Shown piece by piece: positions 11,201-23,029 of a stretch of DNA of 64,000 bases. The position numbers and the translations under genes are program-made. The stretch is taken from NCBI RefSeq assembly GCF_014356525.2, contig NC_052507.1, forward strand, positions 34,847,513 through 34,911,512, in the 5' to 3' direction. This stretch comes from Nilaparvata lugens. Lineage: Eukaryota; Arthropoda; Insecta; Hemiptera; Delphacidae. Each line of letters starts with the position of its first letter. Position 1 is the first letter of the stretch. The notes under the pieces were generated by a model. The model worked only from the letters and a program-made list of their open reading frames with translations. It searched no databases and was not told the DNA's origin.

Positions 11201-11627
11201 TGATGTCATTACATGACACAAGACAAACCTATTGATATTAATGAATCACAAGTAAATACTAAAGTTCTCAATTTAGATAAATTAAATTTAGTTACATGTT
11301 AATTTACATTCAAATTTTCATCCCCAAGCTTTTGGTTTCAAGCTAAGATTAAAGAAAGAAATCATATAATGGTAGTCAACAATAATCAAAGTGATTAAAT
11401 AAACTCTATTCAGAATTATTCAAATTAACATTAAAATGTCCACTTAAAAATTCCCACTTCGATATTTATGGTAGTTAAGTTTAGAACATGAGAAATCAGT
11501 CATATTGAATGTTAGACTAATTATTATGAATGGACTCGTATATATATATATATAAATGGACTTCCATGGAAGAAATAATCAGTGGATTGGCTGCTTTTAC
11601 ACTTTTGAATAAGTGAAACGAAGAGTA

Positions 11628-11768
11628 AAGCTGCGTTTACACCAAAGTTATTAATAAAATGTAAACATTTTATGAACATATGTGTTAGTCAAGTTCCGTT
11701 CAATCTAATAGAATCCATAAGGATTAAGTTATCAACATTTTGTCAATAACTTCGGTGTAAACCAGCTT
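11628..11768. mobile_element. GTTTACACC-type MITE inside copy 1
   Basis: Begins AAGCTGCGTTTACACCAAAG and ends with the inverted CTTCGGTGTAAACCAGCTT. The same MITE sits at the corresponding place of copy 2 (54553-54694), so it was present before the large element duplicated. Confidence 0.75.
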
Positions 11769-12805
11769 AAGCGATAGGCTATGCCAGAAATTACAGAATA
11801 AGCAAGAGATCCATGGATACCAGAGTCATCCAATTCCAAATAAACTTGATTTGGAATTCTATTTTCAATTGCATCAAGCAAAAGCAAAAATAACACGATC
11901 ACTGCTAATTTGATAACTGTCAATGAGAAATATTAATTGCCAATGGATAAAGTCGAGGTCGACTCTTAAGCCCCGCCCAATATTCCACAAAATTCGCTGC
12001 AATTAGTCTACTATTCTACAGAGCACTTCCAACACATCAATTAATAATTCAAATGATTAGACTCAATAATTTTCATGCCAAGCTGTGGCCTAATTTCTTT
12101 ATTTATTACCGATAGAGGGCAGATCATAAGATGCTCCTAGCAAATAGTAGGTCCGTGATACAAAAATTTGAGCTGAGTCTCATCTCTGAGATAACTTCTA
12201 AGGAAAAATTTATCTTCAAAGTGGCAGCTTATTGAAACAGAAATTTCCATCGTTTGTTGAAAACTAAAGAGAGGAAGAGAGGAAATTAACAGCTGTGAAT
12301 ATAAAATTTCAAGCAATATAATTTTAAAACATCGCATGATTCAATAAAAATATCCCCTGATGTCAAGATGAGTGCATAAGAGCAAGTGGGTGACACCATA
12401 AGGCATCGCTAACTTTTGATTGTTTTTTTAAAATACGCAGTTGAATGTATATTTTAACAGAGTTGAATGTGTTGTTCAAACTGAGGTGATAGCAACGCAA
12501 CTAATCATCACACTTACAACGATTTTTGGGTAACTAAGTATTAGTCCCATATATAATAACATTTTCATCGAGGGAGAGCACCTTTTTGGATACAAAATTC
12601 TATGACAGTGACAGGACTATATTTATTTATTATTCAAGTTATATTCATCAAGCAATTTTTTTTGTATGATGGATCTCAAAAACGATTATAACGGCTTGTT
12701 AGAATTCAGGTTATAAATATTTTACAAAAATAATCTGATCATTTAATTCCCGTAGCGAAGAACGGGTACCCGTCCTGCTTATAAATTATAATGCGTAAAT
12801 TATAA

Positions 12806-13228
12806 TGCGTTTACACCAGAGTTCAAAACAAAAGTTTTCAACATAAGTTAATAACATTCTCTTTTGGCTGCTAGTTTTGTTATCAACAAAAGTTAATAAC
12901 TTTGTCACATGTTTCGTCTGCAGCTGTAGTTATTAGCGAACAGCTGTAGTTGTAGGGTAGAGTTGCAGGGCGAGGGGGTTGCGGGGAAGATAGTAATCTG
13001 TTATTAACAAAAATAATGCATTAAAAGAGGCGTTTGTTATTAACATAACACATTTCCTTTGATCTTCACCGACTTTCAATGGATAACATAAATCTTGTTA
13101 ATAACAAGGAATTTTCTGTTGAAAACACGAGTTAGGTATTAACTTTTGTTACGAGAAATTTTTGTCGATTCAGTCAAGTTGACAACTTTTTATTAATAAC
13201 TGATGTTATCAACTCCTGTTTAAACGCA
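12806..13228. mobile_element. GTTTACACC-type MITE, longer form (~423 bp)
   Basis: Ends TGCGTTTACACCAGAGTT and, inverted, AACTCCTGTTTAAACGCA. The interior repeatedly contains TTAATAAC. A GC-richer core (AGGGCGAGGGGGTTGCGGGG near 12967) is unlike the flanks. Non-coding. Confidence 0.65.
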
Positions 13229-13272
13229 ACTTAACATGATGTTATTGACTTTTGTAATTAACATCAGTTGGT

Positions 13273-13330
13273 AACTAAAACTAAATACAATAGCAGCAGA
13301 ATTTATACTAGTAGGCAAGTACTGCTATTG
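13273..13330 (+). repeat. 58-bp inverted copy of part of the neighbouring LINE
   Basis: It matches, in reverse orientation, the LINE endonuclease segment at about 15791-15848 with very few differences; both encode KLNTIAAEFILVG. Similarity stops sharply after CTGCTATT. It lies beyond the LINE's 3' tail. Confidence 0.8.
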
Positions 13331-13436
13331 GTCAAGGGCATGAACGCCTGCCATTGGCCCAGCTAGACAGTCTCCTCCCACTCAACGGTGTGACGAAATG
13401 GCGGCTTAAGCAACAGAATCGCCATGATAACAAAAT

Positions 13437-13440
<4 letters not shown>

Positions 13441-13469
<29 letters not shown>

Positions 13470-13484
13470 CTTCTTCTTCTTCTT
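13441..13484. repeat. (TTC)n microsatellite, (GAA)n 3' tail of the LINE
   Basis: A 44-bp uninterrupted trinucleotide run. On the minus strand it is a GAA repeat immediately past the 3' non-coding part of the LINE, where RTE-type elements usually carry a short-repeat tail rather than poly(A). Confidence 0.85.
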
Positions 13485-15870
13485 GCCTTCATGGATTAGG
13501 CTTTTGCCTGTTCCGACTCACAACAGCATTCTACAAAAAATTTAAATGTTTTGGAGGAATATATTATATCTAAAATTTATAGCTTATACAAGTATAAAAT
13601 GTTATTAATTTTGAATTTCTTTATCAGCTTTTTCTATATTCTTATTTGATTTCCTCTATTGCCATCTTTTCCGAGGTCTACCAATGTCTCTTTTTCCTAT
13701 CGGATGGTAATTTAAAATTTTTAAAGGAATTCTTTCCGTTGGCATTCTTATAATATGTTCCCTCCACTCGTTTCGATGACATACAACTTTTTCATTCATG
13801 TTGAAGGCACCCAATTCTCTTCTTATTTCTTCATTTCTTATGTGGTCTCGTCTGTCACAGCCCTTCGTTCTGCGTAGGAATCTCATTTCTGCTGCCTGCA
13901 GCCTGCTCTCCTGTGATTTCGTGGTGATCCATGATTCACTTCCATACAGGAGAACAGGGGCAGCCATCACTCTGTAGAACTTCATTATAGTTTCTTTCCT
14001 CGCTTTCTTCCCTAAAGTTCTGCTGATGTTACCACATATCGATTGGAATTTTCCGATTTTCCTTTCAACATCTAAATCATCTTTGAAACTGATATCACAA
14101 CCAAGATAGCAGTATTGTGACACTTGCTCTAATACTTTGTTATCAATAACTATCTTTGATCGTGTGGGATACTTGCCAGTGAATGCCATAATTTTTGTCT
14201 TACTTTAAGAAATCCTGAAATTATAACCCTTGCATATTTCATTTAGTACATGGACTGACTTTTGGAGGCTATCTTCATTTTCTTGTATTATCCAAAGGTC
14301 ATCCGCGAACAATAGTGCGTTCAGGTAAACGTCTTCACTTAATTTAATACCTAAATCTACTCTGTATTTCCATTCTCTGAAAATGTCGTCAATGTAAATG
14401 TTGAATAAAGTAGGCGATAAACTACACCCTTGTCTAACTCCTTGATTAACATTAATTTCTCTTAGTCTATTCTTACCTGTATTTATAATTATCTTTGTAT
14501 CGCGGTATAAGGTTTTGACAATATTAACCAGGTGCCTTGGATATCCTCTCTTCCACAGAATCTCCCAAAGCCGAATCCGATCAACTCTATCGAACGCTTT
14601 CTCAAAGTCGATAAAAGCCATATGCGTTTCCAAATTATATTCACGCCTTTTCTCAATGATTCTCTTCACTGCAAAAACATTGTCTGAGCAAGATCTTCCT
14701 TTCCTGAATCCATTTTGCTCCTCATTCAGAATTGCTTCAGCTATTGTTTTTACACGGCAGTTGATTATTTTGGAATAAATTTTATATCCCACATTCAGAA
14801 GGCTAATTCCTCTATAGTTTTTACAGTCATTCCGACTTCCTTTTTTGAAAAGAGAAATAACCTCTGCTTTCCTCCACTCTTCTGGGATACAATACTGGAT
14901 ACCCCAGCATTCATTCAACAGGTGTAGAAATCGTAATTCAAAGAACAAGCCTCCATATTTAAAGAGCTCTCCGTTTAATCCATCTAATCCAGCAGCCTTC
15001 CTGTGTTTTATGCTTCTTAAGGCATACTGCAATTCCTCAGTTGTAATTGGGTCCACTGACTTATTGATGACTGGGTCGGCCTCGGCATCATAATTTGTAT
15101 GACTATTTTCATCGTACCATAGCGCCTTGTAGTGATGTAGCCATTCCTCATCCGATATAATGTTTAAAGGAGCATTGTCTCGCTCAACCTTATTCATTGA
15201 TCTCATGATCTTATACGCACATTGCTGCCTGCCATGTCTCAATAACATTAACAAACCTGTCCCATGAGTCCTGTTGAGCCTGCTTGACAACTTGTTTTGC
15301 AAAATTACGTTGTCTCATGTACTCTATCCTTGCTTGTGGAGTTTTCTTCTGCAACCAAATGAGATATGATTTCTGCTTTTCATGAATAGCCTCTTCTATG
15401 TCGGGATTCCAAATTCGCAATTGTCTTCTACCTCTTCTCATTATCTTCTTCCCAAGTGCTTGAGTAGCAGCTTTCTGCATGCAAGATTTTATATTGAGCC
15501 ACTCCGTTTCAATGTCTTCTGCCGTTGGAATTAGCATGAGGTGTTCTTGTAAGCGTTGCTGATATAAACCGCGTATGCTCTCATCCTGTAAAAGGTTTAT
15601 CTTGAATACCTCTTCCTTTTGTATTTTGCATTTCCTGACAGTCCTCCATTTCTTTAATATCAAAACTTTACTAATTACGAGATAATGATCGCTGTAAATA
15701 TCACATCCCCTAAATACCCTGACGTCCTGTACTAAGCTCTTCATCTTATCATTGACAATAACATAATCAATTATTGATCTAAAGCCTCTAGAATAGCAGT
15801 ACTCGCCTACTAGTATAAATTCTGCTGCTATTGTATTTAGTTTTAGTTTATCAGAGATTGACAATGGTGT
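13485..15870 (-). pseudogene. RTE-like non-LTR retrotransposon, 5' truncated and broken
   Basis: Read on the minus strand: the end of an APE-type endonuclease (IDYVIVND ... SDHYLVISK, 15864-15640), a linker, then reverse transcriptase with AEVISLFKKG, YRGISLLNVGYKIYSKII, NGFRKGRS, AFIDFEKAFD, QGCSLSPTLFNIY and LFADD (15200-14205), then the C-terminal part with LLYGSESW, RLQAAEMRFLRR and GKRDIGRPRKRW (14189-13656). It is broken by a frameshift near 15215-15230, and by an in-frame TAA at 14207-14205 after NFRIS. The endonuclease start is missing. The C-terminal motif set and the GAA tail fit the RTE clade; the clade call is from memory. Confidence 0.85.
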
Positions 15871-16033
15871 AATAACCGAATCCGGAATTTCTAAGTATGA
15901 ATAAATCTGTGGTTTTTTGACAATTTCTTAGTCTTTTTCATTCAATATGAATTAATACCACAATATCAACTTCTCAACTACACAAAAACTGCACAGTATG
16001 TGACTACCAGCGGCACATAGCATCACGAAAAAA

Positions 16034-16390
16034 TCTGGTGTGGCGCACTCACACAACTTTCCTTGCCGTTATGAAAATTGATCACCTGACGCTAGTGTTC
16101 ACGCGCATCTCAAGTCTACTATTCAAAAATCTGAGCCAGCTGGTGACAGGACAATAATGCTGGAGACACACGAGGTCTGCTATCTCTTCATTGAATGATT
16201 TAATAGAATCAACAGTTGCCAACAGTTTGTAATTGAATAATCACATTTTCTCGAATTTCGAGCTTATTTTCAAATTTAGGTGAAAATTTTACTGAACATT
16301 ACTTGTAGAGATTTTCATGCCCAATCTATTCCACTTGAATTTGTTTTGTTTAAATTGTATCTGAAGCCTGATAATTGAGAATCAAACAGT
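16034..16390 (+). repeat. dispersed repeat, inverted partner at 34545-34912
   Basis: From AATCTGGTGTGGCGCACTCA to about GATAATTGAGAATC, it matches the reverse complement of 34912-34545 over ~360 bp with moderate divergence. No coding frame. The two copies are 18 kb apart in opposite orientation. Confidence 0.8.
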
Positions 16391-17187
16391 AATTTATTGC
16401 CTCAATATCTTGATAATTATTTTGCCAATCCTTTTCTACTGTGAATATCTTATAATTGTTTTTTTAATGTGATAATGAATGTTTCAAATAATTTATTTTA
16501 ATTATAATTCTATTTGATTCACATCTTGAGTAGAGTTGGTAACAGTTCTAATTTCATTTTTATAACATATTTTTTGATTATTACTTATCTTGAAATAATA
16601 TATCGCTTATCTGAAAAACACATCTCAAAAGTAAATAACTCTTCCTATTCCTGTTTTGCGGAGATCTATTGCAAAGAATGGTTGATTTATTTATTCATCC
16701 TTCATTCTGTGAATTTTAAATTTGTTTTGTTTTCCCGATTACCTTAACGATTCAAATTTTAAACTGATGCGTCATTAGCAATAAGAGTAATGACTTGCAA
16801 TTTTTATTATAAATAATTTGAAAACTTAATATTTGGAACATTTATGAGACAAATTGAGTCATGGAAGACGTTTCGGACATTTGGCTGTTTCTTCTTTTCT
16901 TAATATTATAATTCTATGCTGTATTCAATGAAATGTACTTTAGTTACATATAGTGTGAGCAAGATTGCAAATTATAGATTTTTGTAACATAAGTATATAT
17001 GGTTCAGTCACAAGGAAAAGCTTGAAATTGCAATGGCAGCCAAATTTTGTTTCGTGACAACCACCTATAAATTTTTTTCACATATATAACAAATTTGAAA
17101 AAGTATTTGGTATTATTTATTTAACCCTGTCATTCCAGATAATTCAAAAACGAAACTTTATTTAATTTATCGCTGCATAATTTGCAG
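16391..17187. other. AT-rich stretch before the MCM8 exon
   Basis: I looked for the preceding MCM8 exon here and found none. It ends in the acceptor TAATTTGCAG. Confidence 0.5.
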
Positions 17188-17349
17188 GCTAGAGCCAAAC
17201 TGGAGCTACGAGAAATAGCGACTGCTTTGGATGCCATCGAAGTGGTGGAGCTGATGCGATGGAGCATGGTGGACACATTCACCACCGATATTGGCGGTCT
17301 CGATTTCCAGCGATCCCAGCATGGCTCTGGAATGAGCTCGAGGAATCAA
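17188..17349 (+). CDS. MCM8: MCM8 penultimate exon
   Basis: 54 codons between TTTGCAG and GTAAACG. Higher GC and clean codon structure stand out from the flanks. Holds the MCM8-specific RSQHGSGMS motif. Confidence 0.92.
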
Positions 17350-20300
17350 GTAAACGCCATATTTATCCTTCATTTTATCATTATATCGGTTCGAAACTAA
17401 CAACTTTACTACTTTAGCTTCAATTATTATTATCATCATCATCATCACTAGCCGGCAGGCTCGCTTCGCTCGCCTTATCCGTCTAGCCAGGGGACACCGC
17501 CCCCTGGACCCCCCGGCTAGATCATCCAGAAATTTTTCAATTCAGCTTTCTTCCTTCCATCAAAAAGTCAAAAGAGACTTCCAGGCTCGATTCAATTACT
17601 AGTTTTCTTTGAATTATGTAGTGCAGGGTTGCGAAAATCTCTTGATTGGGATATTATGAGAATTATTGTATTTCAGTTCTAAATTTATTTTATATCTAAA
17701 TTAGGGAGAGGAATAGCACAATGCTACCTTATTTTTTCTCTCCCTATCATTTAGATGATGAAGTTCGTTGGACAACAAAATTGACCCCCTCCTTTGTTCT
17801 TTCTCAGGATATAACAAATAACATTGAAAGTGCCTAGGGAAAAAAATTGTTTTGGTTTATCATTTAGTCAGCTAAGAGTTCATTGCATGCAATTGCAACA
17901 GTTTTTCCATTCATTCATAATATCAGCTGAGACTATTTGAAGCTATCATCATAGAGAACATATTGTTTCTCTATGCTATCATACAGACAGACCTTCATGC
18001 GCTGACACAAAATTTCAGCTGGTTAATATACAACATAATTTACAACTTTATCATCAACGTTTGATAATCAACTGATATGGGATGAGATATCAATGTGCGG
18101 TTTTCGCCATTCATTTTTTCCTTGGAACTCTGTATCGAAATCATGCATCACAAGCAAGCCTTCTCATTAAAAAAAAATGAATTTGGGTTCATGTGAGGGA
18201 CAAAGATGTTGAAGCGACAGAGTAATTTTTCACTTGAAATAGGATCCCCAATGAAACCTACTGTCAAATTATTCTTGTAAAATAAATATTAGCTGTTTCC
18301 ATAATTTTCATCAACTGTATAATTACAAGTTGCGGGTTTCAAAGATTACAATACAACAGTTCTTGAGCGAGATCTCAAACCCAAGGGATCACTAGTTTAA
18401 AAAATCTGATGCTATTTGGGAGTTATCACACATACTGTCAGACTGACAGACTTTATGTGCCGACACATGATTTTAGCTGAATAATATACATATTCAATCT
18501 ATAATTTTTATATTCACTCACTTCCGTAAACGTCTGTCAGCCTGTCTATTGTCTGTCTGTAACATACGCGTAATCAATAATACTACTTGTGAAAGCAATC
18601 GCTATTACGTTTACAATTTTTTTGTTCAAAGTGTTGAATTTGTGAGTACATTTACTATTAGTGTTTACTAACACTTAATTATTCAATGTAGATACTCATA
18701 TTATTTTTGTATAATTTATTATTAGGCTTCATTTAAATGTTGAGATCATTGAAACAGTTTGAGATATCGATGTACGGGTTTTGCTAAACATCAGTAGTCT
18801 GTCGCTGTTATAGTCCGGGCGCAAAAGTCATGAATAGGCAATCCGTGCTCATTTTTGAGAAACAGCCGTGGAAGATGTCTCAATTTCTTCGTTAGGTCTA
18901 GCATAACAAGGATCGTGATGATGATAAGTCGAAATCACAGGCAAACATATTTTATTAGTTATAACCTTCAACCCAGGGGGTCACTAGTTATTATTATGCA
19001 TTATTTTCAATTTGGTACTAATCACACAATTGATTTTGGCCGTAATAACGTGTTATTTGAGCATCCTTGTGAAATCATGTGAATATTCATTACTGATCAT
19101 TTTTCTTCGTAGTAAGATTTCAAGAAGAAGTGTAATAAGAAGTCTTGTTCCATATAAATTAATGAAAGTTTTATAAAAAATCCTAATAAATACAAAGAAG
19201 ATATAAGCATAAAGCTCTTTAATTGATGAATAGAGTCAATCCATAAAATGGAAAAGAAATAGAGATAAAATAATGTAAGTATTGTTGGCGTGAGGTTTGG
19301 CTGAGCTATAGTTCTAGATGTTCATTATTATATCATTATTAATGAACCTACAAATACTTTTTTCTGTTTGGAATCATTTCCAGTGAAAGCCGGTTACCTT
19401 GTTTGGATTAAAACGAATACTACTAGTCTTATTTTTATACTCGGAATAAAACATGCTGAGACTTTGACAAAATAACCGTGTTCGCAAATTGTGAAAATTT
19501 TCAATCTTTTCATTCCAGCCTTGACTGGATGTTTTCAAATTGTCATCTCTGCATCGACTGTGTTGACAAATCGAATATATCATGTCGTATGAGCTTGCAT
19601 TCAAAAATTGAAATTATTTTGCACAATTTGGCAGCACGAACATTTTGTCAAAGTCTCACATTTTATTCAGAGTATAATATATTTTATATGAACCATCGTA
19701 TTACCTTGATGAATTGAAATAAAAGTAATAATAATATCGAGTGACCTGGCTGGCTCAGGTAAAAATAGTTTGACAGCAAATTACACTAAGTGTAAAGTCC
19801 TAAGTCTATAAGTCTTACAGCTTTGTGCTGTGCTTTATAATTTTCACATGAATAGATATGACAATTGAGATCCTCAAATTTTGATAAGTATGCCTAGTGT
19901 CAATACTGATTTGTCAGAAAAATTTAACTAGGCCTATACTTGAGCTATGCTTTGAAAATGTGCAAGTCATTGACGTGCCTCGCAAGTGATGGACTACTGA
20001 TTTTTTTATTAGTTTGGCTATGAATAGTTCGATATTGGAAACAATTGAGCAAGTAAATAACTTTTGTTGTGAAATGAATTTCAAAAATATCCAAAGTATA
20101 TGAGAAGGTCTTCTGAGCCATGGTATTTGTTTTCTATCCATGGAGTATACCTCGTCAGATTTATAAGAGTATAGCATCCTACAGTTTCGTGCTTGTTTCT
20201 TGATCCATTACAAATCCACTCACTTCTATTTTTTCCTATTCATTTCAACAAATGGAGTGAATCATAAAACTTTCAAGATTCAGCATGATTTTACAAGTGA

Positions 20301-20750
20301 AAGATTGAAAAGCGGTTATAATATGAAGAGAAATCGAAATAATTTTCCAGTATTATAAATAAAGTAGTAAATAAGTAAGTTCCCAATATTATAATATCAT
20401 AATATACCTATGTCATTTCTATTATAATATATTTACTAATTTTTGATAGAACCTTTATAATACGTACACTGTATAATTCAACAATTGATATTATTGTAAT
20501 ATCAATTATTTATACTTATCTAATCTCCGGTGTTTTTTTTTCGCAGGCCAAACGTTTCATAAGTGTTCTACAAAGACAAGCGGACCACAAAGGCAGTTCA
20601 ATGTTTAGTGTTGATGAGATGAAAGACACGGCCGCCACAAACAATATTGTAGTCAACGATTTCTTCGCTTTCCTCTCATCCTTGAACAATCATGGATTTC
20701 TCATAAAAAAGGGCAAAAATCAGTATCAGCTACTGAGCGTGGACTATTAG
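17188..20750 (+). CDS. MCM8: MCM8, last two exons (C-terminal 121 aa)
   Basis: Exons 17188-17349 and 20547-20750 join in phase 0. The first encodes ARAKLELREIATALDAIEVV onward to DFQRSQHGSGMSSRNQ; the second AKRFISVL onward to the C-terminus LLSVDY and TAG. This tracks the end of animal MCM8: the segment after the AAA+ core, the invariant ERSQHGSGMSNR-type motif, and a small C-terminal winged-helix-like part ending in a KKG...YQL pattern. Known: MCM8 forms a hexameric helicase with MCM9 acting in homologous recombination repair; insects vary in which they retain. The Walker A/B exons and the N-terminal domains are not visible upstream in the window, so the annotation is partial. The intron (17350-20546) holds Helitron debris. 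Confidence 0.92.
17448..17600 (-). mobile_element. Helitron 3'-end fragment, minus orientation
   Basis: Read on the minus strand it ends GAGCCTGCCGGCTAG|T, preceded by a GC-rich stem CCAGGGGGC...CCCCTGG and GGCGAGCGAAGCGAGC. It aligns with the 3' end of the element at 29134-29772. No 5' end is found nearby, so it is a remnant in the MCM8 intron. Confidence 0.75.
17920..18987 (+). repeat. two diverged, tandemly placed repeat copies ending in CACTAGT
   Basis: Segments starting near 17990 and 18440 share CAGACTGACAGAC-like, GACACA...TTTAGCTG and GAGATATCRATGT phrases. Each ends with CCCARGGG(G)TCACTAG followed by T (CTAG at 18392-18395 and 18984-18987), about 592 bp apart. This could be two Helitron-like insertions of one family; the similarity is patchy. 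Confidence 0.45.
18988..20546. other. rest of the last MCM8 intron
   Basis: AT-rich. Around 19410-19480 and 19600-19690 the phrase ACATTTTGTCAAAGTCTCA appears in opposite orientations as a loose inverted repeat. No exon seen. Ends in a T-rich tract and TCGCAG. Confidence 0.5.
20547..20750 (+). CDS. MCM8: MCM8 terminal exon with stop TAG
   Basis: 67 codons plus TAG after an acceptor with an unbroken T tract (GTGTTTTTTTTTCGCAG). Encodes the C-terminal winged-helix-like segment. Confidence 0.92.
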   Translation, partial: AKRFISVLQRQADHKGSSMFSVDEMKDTAATNNIVVNDFFAFLSSLNNHGFLIKKGKNQYQLLSVDY

Positions 20751-21057
20751 TTGGCTGGTTAGTTGATTGAATAATTTATATTGTTACGTTTATTTAAATT
20801 AAATGAAGATAATGTAAGATTATAATTATATACATGAAATTCATTTCAATGTTCAATTTAGATTTTTGTAGTATGCCCATCGATACAGATACTTGTACAA
20901 TTTTTCTACTGGAAATATATAAACAATACGCTGTCAATAATACTGCAATATTATTCATGTCAAATACTCATTGTAGAATTAACAAAATATTTCGTGTTAT
21001 ATCAATTTAATTGTGATTTTTTCCCTGTGAATTATTCCAATCAATTGATTGACTTAT
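20751..21057 (+). other. MCM8 3' untranslated region
   Basis: AT-rich sequence after the stop. An AATAAT and later an AATAAA near 21077 (inside repeat sequence) are possible cleavage signals. Confidence 0.4.
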
Positions 21058-21234
21058 GCCCGGTTTCTCAGTCGTTCAATAAACAACGCTGTAGCTATTG
21101 ATTCAATAACTTTATGAATTCAATAAATTTTTAAACATATTTATAGAATCCATAGCTATGGAGCGATTTATCTGTTCAATGAACATGGCATGATCCCAAA
21201 CCGGCCACTTTTGTAAACAAACTTGGTGCCACTT

Positions 21235-21368
21235 GCACAAAAGCCGCTTAAATTTGAATCGTGATTAATTATCGAGAACCAATCAGAGAAGCCATCTTAT
21301 CAAAAAAGCCTTCTCTGATTAGTTCTTGTGTAATTAATTACGGTTAAAATTTAACCGGCTTTTGCGAA
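21235..21368. mobile_element. ~134-bp palindromic MITE
   Basis: Arms CACAAAAGCCGCTTAAATTT and, inverted, AAATTTAACCGGCTTTTGCG, continuing inward through TTAATTA and the paired GAGAACCAATCAGAGAAG / CTTCTCTGATTAGTTCTTG. The last motif also occurs in both large Helitron-like copies (about 10421 and 53952). Confidence 0.7.
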
Positions 21369-21956
21369 ACCGGGCCTTGATGTTATGTTAACCATGGTAA
21401 CCAACCAAATCTTGGTTGTTTATTTCTGCTTGATGGGAGTTAAGTCAGTACCTACTATTACTTAGGTATTAGGTATTATCATGATAATTTTTACTGTTAA
21501 GTAAATTCTGTAAGTAAATTTAAAGTTCGTAAGTTTAAATTTTGTTAAGTAAAAATAAAGTTCACTGATATATGTATAATTATATTTGAATTTACATGTT
21601 TTGTATAATAGTACCTTGTCAAGCAGCCTCTTTGAGGTTCGCTTAAGGTAGCTTATTCAATAAACGTTTTTCTACTCTATAATAGTAGGTATTGGTTAAG
21701 TTGAAGGTTAATTCACGGTACTGACATCTTTTGGCTGATTTCTCCAAAACAAGATGGCTGACACCAATAAGAGCTAGCAATGCTAAATATAGTACAACTT
21801 TGAATCTGTTTTATTTTTATAATACTGGTGATTACACTAATTGTTATTTAATTTTTGTAACTTAATTTTCCGTTTGCAACCGAAAATTTGACACATTTAT
21901 CCATTCCATAAATATAGATCCAGCCTATTTGGCACTATAGTTTATCGAGAGATTCA

Positions 21957-22144
21957 AGCTGGGTTTACACCAAAGTTATTAACAAAATGTTAATAACTTA
22001 ATCCTTATACATTCTATTAGATTAAACGGAACTTGACAAACAGATATGTTCATCATGTGTAAGAAAAGTTATATTCAATCCAATAGAATCTATAAGAATT
22101 AATTTATTAACATTTTTTTAATAACTTTGGTGTAAACGCAGCTT
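21957..22144. mobile_element. GTTTACACC-type MITE
   Basis: Begins AAGCTGGGTTTACACCAAAG and ends ACTTTGGTGTAAACGCAGCTT. Arms continue with TTATTAACAAAATGTTAATAA. One of five such elements in the window. Confidence 0.85.
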
Positions 22145-22259
22145 TTTAAGCTTATGGATTCAATAAGTTCATGGAGCGTTCTAGAAAAGCATTTCTCATG
22201 TTTATAGATTCAATAAAGTTATTAACGACTATAAAGTGGAACGACTGAGTAACCAGACC

Positions 22260-23029
22260 TTTCTATAATCAGTGAACGAATTGTATTCAGTAAACTTATT
22301 TCTGAAAATATTATTATTATTCATGTATGACAATGACCTCGTACATACATGCATGCAAAACAACTAAACTTTCTTAACTAAACAACTAAACTTTATATCT
22401 ATCTGTAAACTTTCCTCAATGAAAAGGAAAGTTTTTATTTCATCATTTATGAAGTCATTGTATTAATAATAATCTGGTATGAATGTAAATGAAAACTCAA
22501 CGCTCAGTTGAAGTTTATATATTATTTTGGATCAATTCAGAACACATCCTACAAGAAAAGTTATGCAAAACATCAATTCTTTCCAATAATGTTATTCAGT
22601 CAACAAATTAAATCATATTTTTACACCATTAGAAACAGATAAATTCAAACATATCACAGATAAAATTAGGATTATAGCAAGATTTATTCAACACAGTCAT
22701 GGAAAAACTAACACACAACAATAATTATTATTAAGATAGGTTTCAAGATTAATACGAGTAAGAAATTTAGTCAACTTGCATTTTACAAATAATACATTTC
22801 TATTACTATTGAACTAAATCTAAAACATTGCGAGAGGAATCTAAAACTTGACATAAAAATATATACAGTATTTGTAATTGTTTTAACGAACATAGAAAAA
22901 AAGGTAATTTAAATGAGTTTCAGCTCTCGCTGTAGAAAGAAAATTAGATTTTCTATGCACTAATTGTATTACCGAACAAAAATAATTGTAATGGAAATTC
23001 TCGTTAAGAATCACATTATTGACTAGAAT
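22260..23029. other. AT-rich intergenic / neuroparsin 3' region
   Basis: No exon seen. A minus-strand AATAAA near 22687 could serve the neuroparsin transcript. Confidence 0.4.

Larger units (their letters stand above)
10093..12770 (+). mobile_element. large Helitron-like element, copy 1 (5' truncated, with nested insertion)
   Basis: It matches 53628-56200 nearly throughout, including the segments GAGAACCAATCAGAGAAGCC and CAATTCGC-rich phrases, an internal GTTTACAC MITE and the 3' region CCCGTAGCGAAGAACGGGTA, a hairpin. Copy 1 carries a 595-bp insertion (10606-11200) that copy 2 lacks, and lacks the 425-bp insertion of copy 2. The final CTAG seen in copy 2 is not preserved here. No transposase or helicase is encoded, so it is non-autonomous. 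Confidence 0.75.
21058..22259. mobile_element. possible composite MITE enclosing two smaller ones
   Basis: Outer arms CGGTTTCTCAGTCGTTC (21061) and GAACGACTGAGTAACCAG (22239) face each other. Between them lie a palindromic element at 21235-21368 and a GTTTACACC MITE at 21957-22144. The outer arms could be one insertion hit twice or chance relatives. Confidence 0.4.
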
